From NCBI GenBank assembly GCA_963680875.1, contig OY804585.1, positions 49,089,085-49,153,084 on the forward strand: a stretch of 64,000 bases of DNA. The letters run 5' to 3'. The notes under the pieces were generated by a model, which saw nothing but the letters and a program-made list of their open reading frames with translations, was not told the DNA's origin and made no database searches. Below, piece by piece: positions 1 through 10,408 of this stretch. The translations under genes were made by a program, and so were the position numbers. Position 1 is the first letter of the stretch. Each line of letters starts with the position of its first letter. The stretch is from Bathymodiolus brooksi. Lineage: Eukaryota > Mollusca > Bivalvia > Mytilida > Modiolidae.

Positions 1-1397
1 GTAATCATAATGTAATCGATTACATTCATTTTGACCCTGTAATCATGATTACTTTCTGATTACATTTAGATTACTTTTCATCTTTTTGACTTATTTTTTC
101 TTAACTGAAACATATACATGTATCTCCTTAGATATTTAATGTATGATTTATGTAAATGAATTTTCTTCATGGAATTTATTTAACAAATAATGTAGAATGG
201 TTTACTAGAAAACATATAAAGTTTATTGACATCTAAATAAAAAAATATGTTATGAAATTTAAAAAAAAAACTCTATTAAAATAAAGTGGCAATCACAACA
301 TGATCAAAAGATATTCTTCTATATTTAATTGCAATCAAAACTATCACAAGTACAAAAAAAATATTAAGTATGGCTTCAAAGACTTGATATCCAAACAAAT
401 AATATCTCAATTTCAATGGGGTTTAAAAATTTCAGTGAAAACAGCTGTAAAATTTTAAATTATATTTTATTAAACCTATTTACATAAATTAAAGATTTAG
501 TTTTCATATTTAGACTGAGAAATTATGCATATTTTTAAGCAAATGTTTAGAATCAGAATGACTTGGTTTTTTTTATCTTCTGAATTATATATCAAGGACA
601 CCCATGTAAATGGTGTGAAATTTAGTAATGATGATTGATACATAATTTGGTGTCATAAATAAGACCTTAATTACAAATTTTATCTGTGGCTCAGGTTAAC
701 TGCTAGTTTATTATCCACAATAAACTATTGACAGGATATTTGAAATTATTTGATATATATTATTAAAATGTGCAAATGTATTATAATATTTACTAATAGT
801 ATAAGATGGAATGAATATTGGTCATAGTAATAAGACACAACTTATTTTATGAAAAAAGGAAAATGAGAATTGCTATTTATAATTTACAACGTAAATGATA
901 TATTTATTAATTAACCATAAAATTTTATCTTATAATGGGTAATTATAAAATCATAAACTCGGCCAATATAAAAAAAACTAAGCCAATATCAATATTGGTT
1001 TAGTTTTTTTATATTGGCAGAGTTTATAATTTTATATTGTAAAGACAGTTTAGGTTGTATTGACAACAATAATATAGAGTTAATTAATAATGTATCTTAT
1101 TGCATGTAATGATCACATTAAAACTGAATTGTATTTCATTGTTCTGAGTAAGAAATACATTAAAAAAGGAGATATTGGATAGATGCATATGAGACAAAAT
1201 TATAACATAAAACACTAATATTGGTTGTCATGACATTAAATGTAATCAGTAATGTAATCGATTACATTTACAAAGTAATTGTAATTTAATCGATTACATT
1301 TGAAAATTGATGTAATCGTAATGTAATGTAATCATGAAAATTACAAAGTAATTGTAATGTAATCGATTACATTTGAAAGTAATTGACCCCAAGTCTG
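1..1397. repeat. AT-rich element with repeated TAATCGATTA motifs
   Basis: No coding exon was recognised. The first 75 bases and 1228-1385 carry repeated palindromic motifs of the form gtaatcgattacat, seen on both strands; the interior is very AT-rich with a strong hairpin near its centre. Such subterminal repeats are common in non-autonomous hAT-type transposons, but the left end lies outside the window, so no terminal repeat or target duplication can be checked. The element stops just before duplication copy 1 begins. The transposon assignment is inference. Confidence 0.4.
955..1027. repeat. Near-perfect hairpin
   Basis: The arms are about 34 bases (taaactcggccaatata.. against ..tatattggcagagttta) and meet at a central ccaatatcaatattgg. 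Weaker pairing continues outward to about 900 and 1090. It is probably the core of the surrounding AT-rich element. Confidence 0.7.
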
Positions 1398-1649
1398 CTT
1401 ACGGGAATGAAACCAAACTGGGACAGAAATGATGCACGACTGGCGCACCAAATTTTTTCCTGGAACTTTGATGTAATTTTGTTTCTTTATATTGGGTTGT
1501 GTAGATGTGTGCTGGATACATGTATATAGATTTAATATTATTTTGAAAAGCTTTTTCGTTATACAGCTGCACATCAGAACCATATAACAAAATTTGTTTC
1601 GATATTATACACATACACTGTAATAAACAATTATTTTTTATTCTTACAG

Positions 1650-2477
1650 TCTCTCAATAGATATTACTGAAGAGGACAGTGATGATTCTGACGATGAAGA
1701 TTTTGAACCTAGCCTCAACTTCACTCTAAGGTTTGTCATGTTAATTTCATATGTTTCAGTTGTAACTTACATACTTGAAATTTTGTCCTAATAACAGAAC
1801 CATGCATGATCATATGTCATAGGAGCTTTATTATACCCCCACTCCACTGGAAGGGGGGGGGGGGTATACTGTTTTACCTCTGTCCGTCCGTTCGTCCCAA
1901 GATTTTCATAACATTTTTCTCAGTAATTATTAATGGCAGCAATCTGATATTTGATCATAGGCTTCAGAAGGGTCAATCGAAAGTCGCAAACCTGCTGCGT
2001 TGTCCATGGTCAAGTCCGGTAGAAGTCCCATCCGATGAAGGGAAAGACATCAACAACAAATGAAGATCAGTTCTGATTTGGGTAACAGACACCCTGTAAC
2101 CATTGACCAGCTCGTGATGCCTGCCGTAGAACTTCTTGAGGGATGACCACAACCTAAAATCTGTCTACAAATCACTCAAATCCTTCATAAAGTGAACTTG
2201 TAATGATATGTTTAGTTGCTCATTCACTATACATTCGAGATATTCATCTTGAATTGAAAGTTAGGGCTCCATAGATCATAATCTCAATTCTATTGTTTTA
2301 TTCTTGTGAATTACATTGTATGTATTTTTCTACTTCAGGTGGCAGAGAAGTTACAACAAAAAGACAGCTAGATGGTCTGTGCAGCCTGTTAAAGCTGACA
2401 AGTCATATTCCTATGTTCCAAGACTATTAAGGGTCATCATTTGTATGAGACTGCAAGATAATGAAGGAATGAATTAA
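1650..2477 (+). CDS. Last two exons of an unrecognised acidic protein (copy 1)
   Basis: Exon 1650-1730 follows a ttcttacag acceptor and ends at ag|gtttgt. Exon 2339-2477 follows a tctacttcag acceptor and ends at a TAA stop. Joining them restores one frame through a split Arg codon. The product is an acidic stretch (ITEEDSDDSDDEDFEP), then a basic tail with Trp and Tyr (RWQRSYNKKTARW), ending in ..DNEGMN. Both exons, splice sites and stop are preserved in copy 2, where exon 1 differs by a 9-base in-frame insertion. I do not recognise the family. Upstream exons were not found: sequence left of 1398 is unrelated to that left of copy 2. It could be a gene fragment carried along by the duplication. 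Confidence 0.45.
1831..1985 (+). repeat. 'tatacccccgctcc' dispersed repeat, short copy
   Basis: It begins with a hairpin-like ttataccccc..ggggggggtat, followed by 'actgttttacctctgtccgtccg' and 'tttttctcagtaattatt'. The same start recurs at 4828, 54391 and 56646 in this window. It is non-coding. Confidence 0.6.
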
Positions 2478-2963
2478 CGTGTGCAGTTGGAAGTAGATGA
2501 TCCCAGAAGAATCTCGGTCCATCTTGCACCAATTCCACAACCTCCAACTCGGGATAATATTGTAGCATCTCAGAAATCCAGATTTGAAGACCAAGACAAA
2601 ACAATTTACTATATTGTGGCATAAAATAAATTTAGATTGTCACTCTTTGTTTTTCCTGGTCTAACAGAAGTTCTGCACATTTAGAGTGGAAAAGTACCCA
2701 AGTCAGGATAATGGGCATTACAAATTGTCCAATGCACAATAATGATAGCACTCAGTGTGTTGGTCTAGTTAGTACAAACCAGGACAACTTTTTAGGACCT
2801 CACAAGAAACATCTCTGCCAAGTTTGGTTAAATTCTGTTTGGCTGTTCTCAAGAAGAAGATGAAAATGTTGTTTCCCATAGGGTTTCAATGCAAACTTTG
2901 ACCTCCGCTGGTGGCCATTTTGAATTTTCAAATGGCGCAAACAGTAACAAGACATGTTAAAGA
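2478..2963. other. No gene seen; tail of the duplicated block
   Basis: This stretch lies downstream of the acidic-protein stop. It contains no supported coding sequence. About 150 bases (2744-2893) are missing from copy 2. Confidence 0.4.
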
Positions 2964-3518
2964 CACAGGGGCTAGGTGCGTCCGAAAAAACCCCCCAAAA
3001 AAAACTATATAATACTACAAGGGGGCGAACTCACTTGCTCCCATTTTTTTAAGTCGTCGTGTTAAATTGATCGTAACCTCGGAACGTCTTAATATTTTCA
3101 AAAAATGTTTCCACCAGTCGAAAGTCAAGTAATTTTCCTTTCCAAAGAGACCCCAATTGTTAGTGTAGGCCTCCGAACTGCTGAGGTATCATACACGAAC
3201 CAAAACAAAACGGCGTGAAAATCCGAAGTCGTACAAACGCTGGGATGACCACTTCCCATCTGTGTACAGACTTTCCCATGCGTAAACGAGCCATTTTGAC
3301 TAGCTAAATACTTTCATCCATTCAAATTATGATAAAATTTCTTACCTTACGCCAATTTATATGTCCTTTAAGTCTGTTTTTGAAAGAAATCCCATTTGCA
3401 TCCTTGACAAACGCCATAGACGTGAAAATTGAGAGAGTTCTAACGGGCTTTTTGATTGGCTGAACAATCTGTTTCAGCCAATTAAATAATTTTTTTTCGG
3501 ACGCACCTAGCCCCTGTG
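2964..3518. mobile_element. 555-bp non-autonomous DNA transposon, 8-bp target duplication
   Basis: The terminal inverted repeats are perfect over at least 27 bases (cacaggggctaggtgcgtcc..). They are flanked by the direct repeat gttaaaga at 2956-2963 and 3519-3526. Copy 2 of the duplication holds the empty site, with a single gttaaaga followed by cattcatagg near 55363, so the boundaries are demonstrated rather than guessed. The 8-bp duplication and CAGGGG-like ends fit the hAT superfamily. There is no coding capacity. Confidence 0.9.
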
Positions 3519-3874
3519 GTTAAAGACATTCATAGAAACATATATACCAGATTTCAATTCAATCCCTTTAGCGGTTCTTGAGAAGAAGTTTCTTGAAAAT
3601 CGACCAATCAGAATTTTCAAAGTCACATGGTGGCCATTTTTTTTTGACGAATCTGCACAAAAGTATCGACTCTTGTGTAGGACCTCATAGAAAACATCTC
3701 TGCCAAGTATGGTTTTGAATTATATAAAAGACTGTCAGTCCATTTTAGAAGAAGTTGGCAGTGCTGATAGAACAAAAAATAATAATAAGATGGCAAAACT
3801 TTCAAATTAAATTTACAATTCCAACTGACCAACTTGTGAAATTAACAACTCATTAGGGTTGATTTATTTTTTGT

Positions 3875-4000
3875 GTTTTAACGCCACTTTCAGCAATATT
3901 TCAGCTATATCATGGCGACCAGTTTTAGTGGTGGAGGAAGCCAGAGTACCCGGACAACCACCGACCATAGGGAAGCAAGTGGTAAACTTTATCATTAGGG
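3875..4000 (-). mobile_element. SINE fragment, 'tggcgaccagtttta' subfamily
   Basis: It contains the core seen in all SINEs of this window (taacgccactttcagcaat, then tttcagctatatcatggcg), then ccagttttagtggtggagg and the start of the body. The tRNA-like head is missing. It lies just downstream of the P2X7-type exon on the same strand, and copy 2 has it at 55723-55850. Confidence 0.8.
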
Positions 4001-4038
4001 TATATGGGATAAAATACAAAATATTTCATGAACAAGTT

Positions 4039-4302
4039 TTAATTAAATCGTCTAGGAATGAAACCCTTGTATTGTTCATATAGATCAGGATACTTGTCCC
4101 TAATTTTCCAAGTACAACAGCTTGGGATCACACGTCTGACCCCAGCTCCAAGTCGGCCATGTGCCCAAATGGTATACTGGCGGTAGGCTGCATACCTATT
4201 GGATCTGTTGTAATCCTCGTCATGGGGCATTACTACAAGTTCCTCTCGAAACATTCTAGCAACCCCCAACACTGCCTCATCAAGGACAATCCGATCAAAG
4301 TC
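4039..4302 (-). CDS. P2X7-type cytosolic domain exon (copy 1)
   Basis: This terminal exon of 87 codons plus stop follows a tctttattacag acceptor. It reads [18 protein letters not shown] at its start, then [37 protein letters not shown] and [10 protein letters not shown]. The AYRQ..HGRLG..R.VIPSCC.W.IRD.(F/Y)PD pattern is the signature of the cysteine-rich C-terminal domain of P2X7 receptors. In vertebrate P2X7 the Cys pair of PSCC helps bind zinc; the other zinc-ligand cysteines are not in this exon and would have to lie upstream. No P2X channel exons are seen. Stand-alone proteins with this domain are common in molluscs (family knowledge). Copy 2 differs by one residue (Glu to Gly). A possible first exon is at 5800-5830. 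Confidence 0.8.
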   Translation of the reverse strand, partial: DFDRIVLDEAVLGVARMFREELVVMPHDEDYNRSNRYAAYRQYTIWAHGRLGAGVRRVIPSCCTWKIRDKYPDLYEQYKGFIPRRFN

Positions 4303-4827
4303 CTGTAATAAAGACAAGAGATTTAATAAAAACAGAGTAAAGACAGATGGTTATACATTCATCTAGAAAAATGAGCTCTATTTAAAACAGAAATATAATT
4401 CATTATAAGTGAAATAGTTTGCACAAATTCAGTTTAGAGAAATAAAAAAAAGTCTTATTTTGGAAGGAAAGATTTTCTCGTGGGACTTTCTTATGACCAC
4501 AGTTTTATTTCGTTTTTTTTGTTGGTATATGGGAGAACCATTTTGGTCTTGCAATTTTTTTTTATCAATTTACCCCTCAAGCTATTCAATTTTAATTTTA
4601 TATGTTTTTTTTTCCTAAAAAATTATTTTGATTCTGAATCTTGAAGAAAAAAATTTGGCTGGACAGGAGAAAAAATATATTCCGACTTGACATTTTCACA
4701 GTATAATCATATACTTGCCATTTTCACAGTATAATCATATACAAAATTTTGAAGAAAAACAATTATTCCAGCACTTCGCCAATCTAATTAAAATTAGATA
4801 TACGCACTTGCTCCCTATTTTAGATCT

Positions 4828-5200
4828 AATTATACCCCCGCTCCCCGAAGGGGGGGGGGGGGGGGGTATGCTGTTTTACCTCTGTCCGTCCGTCCTTCCA
4901 AAATATTTTTCGTCACATTTTTCTCAGCAACTATTGATGGCAGAAATCTGATATTTGGTCACAAGCTTCACATAGGTATGCCATATCGTGGGAAGCGTTT
5001 TTGGAACCATCAGATTCCTACTTCCTGTTTGCCGATTTAGTTGGTTTTTATCCGCATTGAACATATATGCACATTTTTCTCAACAACTATTGATGGCAGA
5101 AATCTGGTATTTGGTCACAAGCTTCATATAGGTACCCCATATCATGGGAAGTGGCAGGGGTATCATAAGTGAGCATTAGATCACAGTTCATCTTGTTTTA
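4828..5200 (+). repeat. 'tatacccccgctcc' dispersed repeat, longer copy
   Basis: It starts attatacccccgctccccg with a run of about 17 G, then gtccgtccgtcc. Two tandem sub-units follow, each with 'ctcaacaactattgatggcagaaatct' and 'ttggtcacaagcttca'. Copy 2 (56641-56950) has lost about 50 bases around the gtccgtcc motif. Confidence 0.6.
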
Positions 5201-5799
5201 ATTAGATTGGCACTTCGCCGGAAAATAAGAAAATATGATTTCTGTGGCGTCTGAAAAAAACATTTCTACGGCGAAAAAACGTGACATAGCCCCCTTCAAA
5301 GTAAATGGTCAGTCCCATATTATTTTGCAGCAACTGTCTTGTTGGAACTAGAAGTAAGGTCTCTTTTGTTTCTAATCCAGCCCAAATTTCTCTGAAACAT
5401 TCCAGTCAATTAACAAATAAAACAACACTGGCTACGTCATTCGTTTTCATCAGACATGTATTTCACTGTGTTCTACATGTATGTCTCTGTTTTCATATTG
5501 TCGGTCAAACTGGCTAAAATAAATTAATTTAACACGTGTATCAAAATCTCGGGGAACAACTTCATAACTTATAACGCCGGCAAAAATTTCCGATCGAAAA
5601 TACGTAGTTGAGCTTGTCCCCATGGGGTGCCTCCTGGCATGTTTACAATGGTTATCGTGGAAATATCGGCTGAATCTGTTAAGGCATGTAGTTTTCATCA
5701 AAGAAAATCTATTCCTGATACAGACATTATTTATTCTACGTCTTTTAGATACAATCGGTTCGCAAATAGCTTTTTTCCTCAACTTTTATAGAAACTTAC

Positions 5800-5830
5800 A
5801 TCAATATCCATGCTGCAGCATCCGGGCTAC
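5800..5830 (-). CDS. Possible first exon (Met-Asp-Ile-Asp) before the P2X7-type exon
   Basis: On the minus strand ATGGATATTGAT at 5811-5800 runs straight into gtaagt, a consensus donor. Phase zero matches the phase-zero acceptor of the P2X7-type exon 1.5 kb downstream, so direct splicing would give a protein of about 91 residues. Copy 2 keeps the ATG and donor (last codon Asp to Glu). Intermediate exons may exist. No transcript evidence is available, so this is a tentative start. Confidence 0.25.
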
Positions 5831-5954
5831 TGACATAAAAATAGATAAATAAATAGAGTTGGCCTCGCCCAGGTCTGTGCATAATTAATTAGCTTCCGGT
5901 AACGATGGTCAGCTTTTTTAGTCGAAAACACAACGTTTCGGAGCGTATTCATCA

Positions 5955-6056
5955 ATAATTCGGTGTTTAATCTTTATTTTATGAAGGTCAGTACGGAAAT
6001 CGACAATAATTTTGGGTATGAAAAAATTACGGAGCTGGTAGACAATATCCCTTTAA
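5955..6056 (-). repeat. Dispersed ~100-bp block with a TTAAAGGGATATTG end
   Basis: Read on the minus strand it begins ttaaagggatattgtctacc and continues through 'cccaaaattattgtcg'. Very similar blocks lie at 51091-51187 (+) and 57752-57843 (-). All three diverge immediately beyond ttaa, which marks a real element boundary. On the left the copies in the duplication stay alike, while the 51091 copy diverges after about 97 bases. Confidence 0.6.
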
Positions 6057-6234
6057 TATCCATTCTCACGTCCGACCAAAATGTACGACCAAGACCAAAA
6101 TGTCCGACCATAATGTCCGACCAAATAGTCGGACTTAGAGTGTTGACTCTATAATTTGTCGGACATTTGTCGGACATTTTGGGTGGAATATGTCGGACCT
6201 GAGTTTTGATCGTTGATACACTTGGTGTGTACTG
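6057..6234. repeat. Copy-1-specific segment with repeated gtccgacc/ggtcggac motifs
   Basis: It contains several gtccgaccaaaatg-like motifs on the left half and their complements (gtcggacatttt) on the right, an imperfect inverted repeat resembling a small MITE. In copy 2 this site holds 1.7 kb of unrelated sequence (57844-59564). Confidence 0.5.
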
Positions 6235-6477
6235 TAGTCTCTGATCCATTCATACACTTTGCTAATAAGTAATATTTTCTTTACAATAGTTTATTTTTGT
6301 TAATAAAATAGACGAATTATTGAATAACGATTTATATAAATGAAACGATTAAAATTGATTGCTAAAAAAAAGTGTTATTATTAAATACCCGGATATGTTT
6401 GGATAAGAGAATAGCATTCGGGTCATCGAGGGGTCATGTAGTCTCATTGTTATAAATGCGAAAACTTTTCTCAAATT

Positions 6478-7843
6478 TTGAACAACTACCTGTCAACCTC
6501 TCCTGTAAACTCTTTGACACGCTGATCCGTCCCATTATAAGTTATAATTGTGAAATATGGTATATGGACGAATACCTCCCCTTATATAGAGCCATGCTTC
6601 GAGCAATCAGAAATAATACTTTTTGTGATACTTTAGGCCTACAGGAAAAATCATCATATGAAAAAATACATACATATACAATCTTTATTCTCATAAACCA
6701 TCGTAATACATTGGTATAGAGATACAATATATACAATATATACAGAAAATAAATAAATACAATAAATACAATAATAACAATAGTAATTACCCAGGAGGTA
6801 GTAAACTAGAATTAATGTTTCTGATCAACTGACAGAGTTTCCTTAATTTTGATTGTGTTTTACTACTTATTATTTCTTTAAATTTCAAAACATTAATTCT
6901 AGTTAAGTACCGCTTTTCAATGCATGATTCTCTTTTGTCATGGAAATAACTGCATCGCATTATATAATGAAATTCGTCCCCAATTTGATTTTCTTGACAG
7001 AGTTGACATTTTCTATTTTCCCTTGCGATATTATTCCATCTTCCAGTTTCTATGGGTAATTTTGTATTGGTGGTTCTAAATTTGCAAAAAGTGGAAATGT
7101 CTTTATTTTCTAAAATATTAAAATAGTTTTCAAATTCGAATATTTGTTTATAAAGTCTGTAGTTCAATGCCTTTGGGGAATTTTCTAAATTGCTATTCCA
7201 TTCTTGTAAAAAATGATCTCGGAGACGTAATTTCACATAAGCGATCACCCACTCAGTATTAAAGTTTATATTCTGAAATGTCCATACATTTGATAAGCCA
7301 CAGTTATCCAATATATCTTTTGCAAATTTTACCCAAGGGGCAGATATATTTCCATTACAAAAAAAACTATGCAAAAGTTTATAAGATATGGCCGACAGCT
7401 TGGAAGCTTTTCCAGTAAGTAATTTACACCAATAAGATATTACTCTAGTTTTTATATCTATGTAAAGTGGAAAGCGACCAAGCTCGCCGTATATCATAAA
7501 ATTTGGCGTGCTTTGCTTCAAGTGAAGTATTAATTTGCAGAATTTCAAATGAATTTTTTCAATTACATAATTATCACTAAATCCCCAAACTTCACAGCCA
7601 TATAAATATTGTAAAACAGTTTTAGGCCTTAAAAAAACTGCATGTAACATTTCGACATTATCAGAGTTGGGGCGACTCCCTATTGCTTCCTTTATTAAAA
7701 CTCAAGTTATGATGTCTTGTAAGAATAAATACTAATAATATAAACCCATTAATTAAAGAATCCCTTAATGTTAATAAATCTTTACATCGATTTTCAGGCC
7801 GTCTTCCAATTTATTTGTACTTAAAAAATAAATGTATAACTGA
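6478..7843 (+). mobile_element. Degenerate plus-strand LINE fragment split by a nested LINE
   Basis: The plus strand encodes a late reverse-transcriptase segment (LSCKLFDTLIRPIISYNCEIW, 6496-6561), then resumes near 7780 with GRLPIYLYLKNKC. Between the two lies a minus-strand LINE. The whole 1366-bp block is absent from copy 2, where ctcaaatt joins cccaagctaa directly near 59811. No target duplication is visible, so either insertion with end loss in copy 1 or deletion in copy 2 is possible. Confidence 0.65.
6665..7650 (-). mobile_element. Nested LINE, C-terminal part of ORF2
   Basis: An open frame of 287 codons (6787-7650) reads YLYGCEVWGFSD at its start, the 'L.YGCE.WG' motif after the palm domain of CR1/jockey-like reverse transcriptases. 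A Cys/His cluster follows near its end (CQLCQENQ..DEFHYIMRCSYF), typical of the C-terminal zinc knuckle in these elements. The catalytic palm motifs are missing, so the copy is 5'-truncated. The 3' end carries gagaataaag and an A/T-rich tail near 6665-6780. It cannot encode a working enzyme. Confidence 0.75.
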
Positions 7844-8930
7844 CCCAAGCTAAATAAATGAAATGTGACTTAATGTGTTAATTATATAAATCCTTGCCTT
7901 CTATAAATTTTAATTTCTTATCTAATTCTTATTCTTATTATGTAACAATATGGTCAGGTTGTTATTTTCATTGAATGACATCTCAAAATAGGAGCTCTTC
8001 CTGTATATTGGTTACATCCTGTATATTACAACTGACAGCCAATGCAGGACAAACAATTTTAATCAGCCATCATTATCATAAAATACTTTATTTTGATGAT
8101 GACACCTAATTCCCATCACCTAATCCAAATTAGTATAGTAGAGGAGTACCGTATTTTTCGGACAATAAATTTTGTTTACAGTATACCTTTATTTTGCTGT
8201 AGGTTTATTTCTGAATAAGAACACTCGTATCATCGATGTTCTTGGTGTTATTTTTTTTAAAATAAAGCAATAAAATTTATGTATACTAACAGGGGGTGCA
8301 ATTCTGGGGAAAACATATTCAACATCCGAAAAAAATCAATATTCAATGATTGAAGTGTTAGCGAAAATCAGTTCAATATTGTATTTAATAATAAAATATA
8401 TACTATCAAAAATGTATCTTGTTGAAAAAAATCACAGGGTGGATCGATTTACAATATAAAATTATTATCACAAAATATCTAAATATAGCTATAGCTTTTC
8501 TATCAAACACGAGCATGCGCACGTGGTTGTAGTAAAAAAATGGCGGTTGCAATACATCTCACAGTAAACTTGTAAAACAACTTTTTATATTAAATAAACT
8601 GGAAAATAATTTATATCGATTTCGTTACTTAATCGATATTTTATTGCAATAATTCATATGAGGCTATGGGTGTTTAAACGTCACTTTTCAACAATATTTC
8701 AGTTATTTATTGACCTTTGAGCTACCTTTCCTGGCGCGAATATGGGGCAAGGTAGAAATACACTAGTGTATTTACGTACACAGAACATTTGCATGAATGT
8801 TTGTCGGAAAAGGTTGATAGTTTCAGTAAATATCAACACACAATTTATCAGTCATATTTACGTTACCCCCTTTTGCATACATCATCAAAATCATTGTAAG
8901 TGTAAAATGTAAATGTCTGTAATTCTGTGC
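7844..8930. other. Duplicated non-coding block
   Basis: No gene is recognised. Sequence is shared with 59812-60960. A short piece of the SINE core (gtttaaacgtcacttttcaa) sits at 8670-8710, and copy 2 has it at 60656-60700. Copy 2 has a 45-bp insertion near 60767. Confidence 0.4.
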
Positions 8931-8990
8931 TCTCACGGGCTTCTTGATTGATTTAATAAACTATGTTATGTTATACATGAACATGCGAAG
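8931..8990 (+). repeat. Retroelement-like 3' tail with TTATG microsatellite
   Basis: The motif 'gggcttcttgattgatttaataaac' is followed by atgtt(atgtt)n. Copy 2 (60960-61020) has more repeat units. An aataaa-like signal followed by a short tandem tail is typical of 3' ends of non-LTR retroelements and their SINEs. No associated coding region is seen. Confidence 0.4.
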
Positions 8991-9374
8991 ATATATGTTT
9001 ACACCTAATCATTTTTCAAATTTTTGTTTCAACTTTATTCGTAAAGTCTAATGCTAATTCCGTCTAGTATGAGATATATACAAAAAAATATACATGTAAA
9101 TATTTACGTTGCCGTAAATTTGATGATTGGTGGTCCCGATATTTCAGGTACAGGTTGAATGCGTGTCAATGATTTGTAATCACATGAAATTAATTTCAGT
9201 AATTTCAAATGCAAAAGTTAAATGGGATTGACTGAACAAAGTAAACTGTACGACTTTTACGTTTGCACCGGTGGGCATCATTTGTAATTTATTTTAAAAG
9301 TCGGTACATGAGTACAACAATAACATAAGCTCTAATGTGCTTTTAAGTCCGACATTAAAAAATATATACATAAT

Positions 9375-9460
9375 ATCTTTTTTTTTCCCTTGTTAATTGT
9401 ATATGCCCTCCTGGGGCCCTAATTTTGTTAATAAACTTATATTTATTCTATTTCTATATC
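9375..9460 (+). repeat. LINE-like 3' tail at the right edge of duplication copy 1
   Basis: It contains tatgccctcctggggcccta and ttttgttaataaac followed by ttat-rich sequence, a form common at 3' ends of non-LTR elements. It begins right where similarity to copy 2 ends. Confidence 0.4.
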
Positions 9461-9744
9461 TGTACAATAAGCACCGCCTATTTGTCAGTCAATTATACAT
9501 CAAAGAGACCGATAAGGAGCAATTAACACATGATTGACAAGGTGAGAGAGTTGTAAAATAAATCGATTGTGGATGTACAAAACAGAGAATACTTTTTTTG
9601 TTTTGGTAACGGAGAAAGATAATTTCATTGCATACATATAAACAAGTTTTATTCTAAAAAAAAAAAAATGAAGAAAACAAATAAAAGTAAATAATAATAA
9701 TAAACAAAGATCGTTTCTGTATGACTGCAACAAAACTATTGTTA

Positions 9745-9960
9745 TGTGGTTACTTTCCTCGCTTGCCGCGCTAATAACGTGTTGTCCGCGAATGTCCTGA
9801 TGGACAATTTGACTGCCGCGTTCAGCCGCGAGACGATCGCAGACTTCCCGATGCTAATTAGTCAATTTCCACGCCGCGATTGTCCGCGAAACCGCGCGGA
9901 TTTGGCGTAATCCATGCTGGCTGTAGTGAGGACTGACATTTTTTTTCACTAGGACCACCA
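9745..9960. other. GC-rich, CG-dense island of unknown nature
   Basis: About 170 bases rich in 'ccgcg' words (gccgcgctaat, ccgcgttcagccgcgag, ccgcgaaaccgcgcgg) stand out from the AT-rich surroundings. No open frame is supported. It may be part of a DNA transposon. Confidence 0.35.
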
Positions 9961-10297
9961 AACCCGTATGCAATTTCGCGAACTCTGTAGTATTAATGTT
10001 TAATATAAATATTAATTATTATGTTTTCATATTTGATGTGTGTTTATATTGGTGTAAAAATAATAATAAATATTCAGTATTATATTTTCATATTTCATGT
10101 GTAATTTTATAGTATTAGAGTTTAATAATACATATTCATTAATTTGTTTTCGTATTTTATGTAATTCCATTTATGTAGAAAAAGCAAAAAAGAGAATCAA
10201 ATTTACCTTTATTAACATGTGATTACCCTGATAATTCACCCTTAATGGGACCCTTTAATTCCTCTCAATTAGGAAGGACACCATTCTTTGATATTTT

Positions 10298-10408
10298 GTT
10301 ATAGTTAGAGTATATTAAGCGAAATTTTAATGGTTAAGAAGGCGGAGCGAGCGAAGCGATGCGACCCCCTTCTTAACCAATAAAATTTCACTTAATATAC
10401 TCTAACTT
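10298..10408. repeat. Hairpin made of two terminal repeats
   Basis: The left terminus (gttagagtatattaagcg.. to ggttaagaagg) is followed after about 30 bases by its inverted copy (ccttcttaaccaataaaatt.. to ctctaac). It could be a solo MITE-like unit inserted beside, or forming, the left end of the larger element. Confidence 0.7.

Larger units (their letters stand above)
1398..9374 (+). repeat. Copy 1 of an 8-kb direct duplication
   Basis: This block aligns with 53954-61421 in the same orientation from 'cttacgggaatg' to 'tatacataat', with roughly 2-3 % substitutions by eye. Differences are mainly clean insertions or deletions. Copy 1 alone has a 555-bp transposon (2964-3518), about 150 bp near 2744-2893, a nested LINE block (6478-7843), and 178 bp at 6057-6234 where copy 2 has 1.7 kb of other sequence. 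No terminal inverted repeat is visible at the ends, so a segmental duplication is as likely as a large mobile element. Falsely duplicated haplotypes in the assembly are possible, although both copies have different flanks on both sides. Confidence 0.9.

Noticed and set aside
5450..5782. 110-codon minus-strand frame MRKKAICEPIVSKRRR
   Set aside because: It has no domain, and copy 2 has a 28-base insertion near 57334 inside it that breaks the frame.
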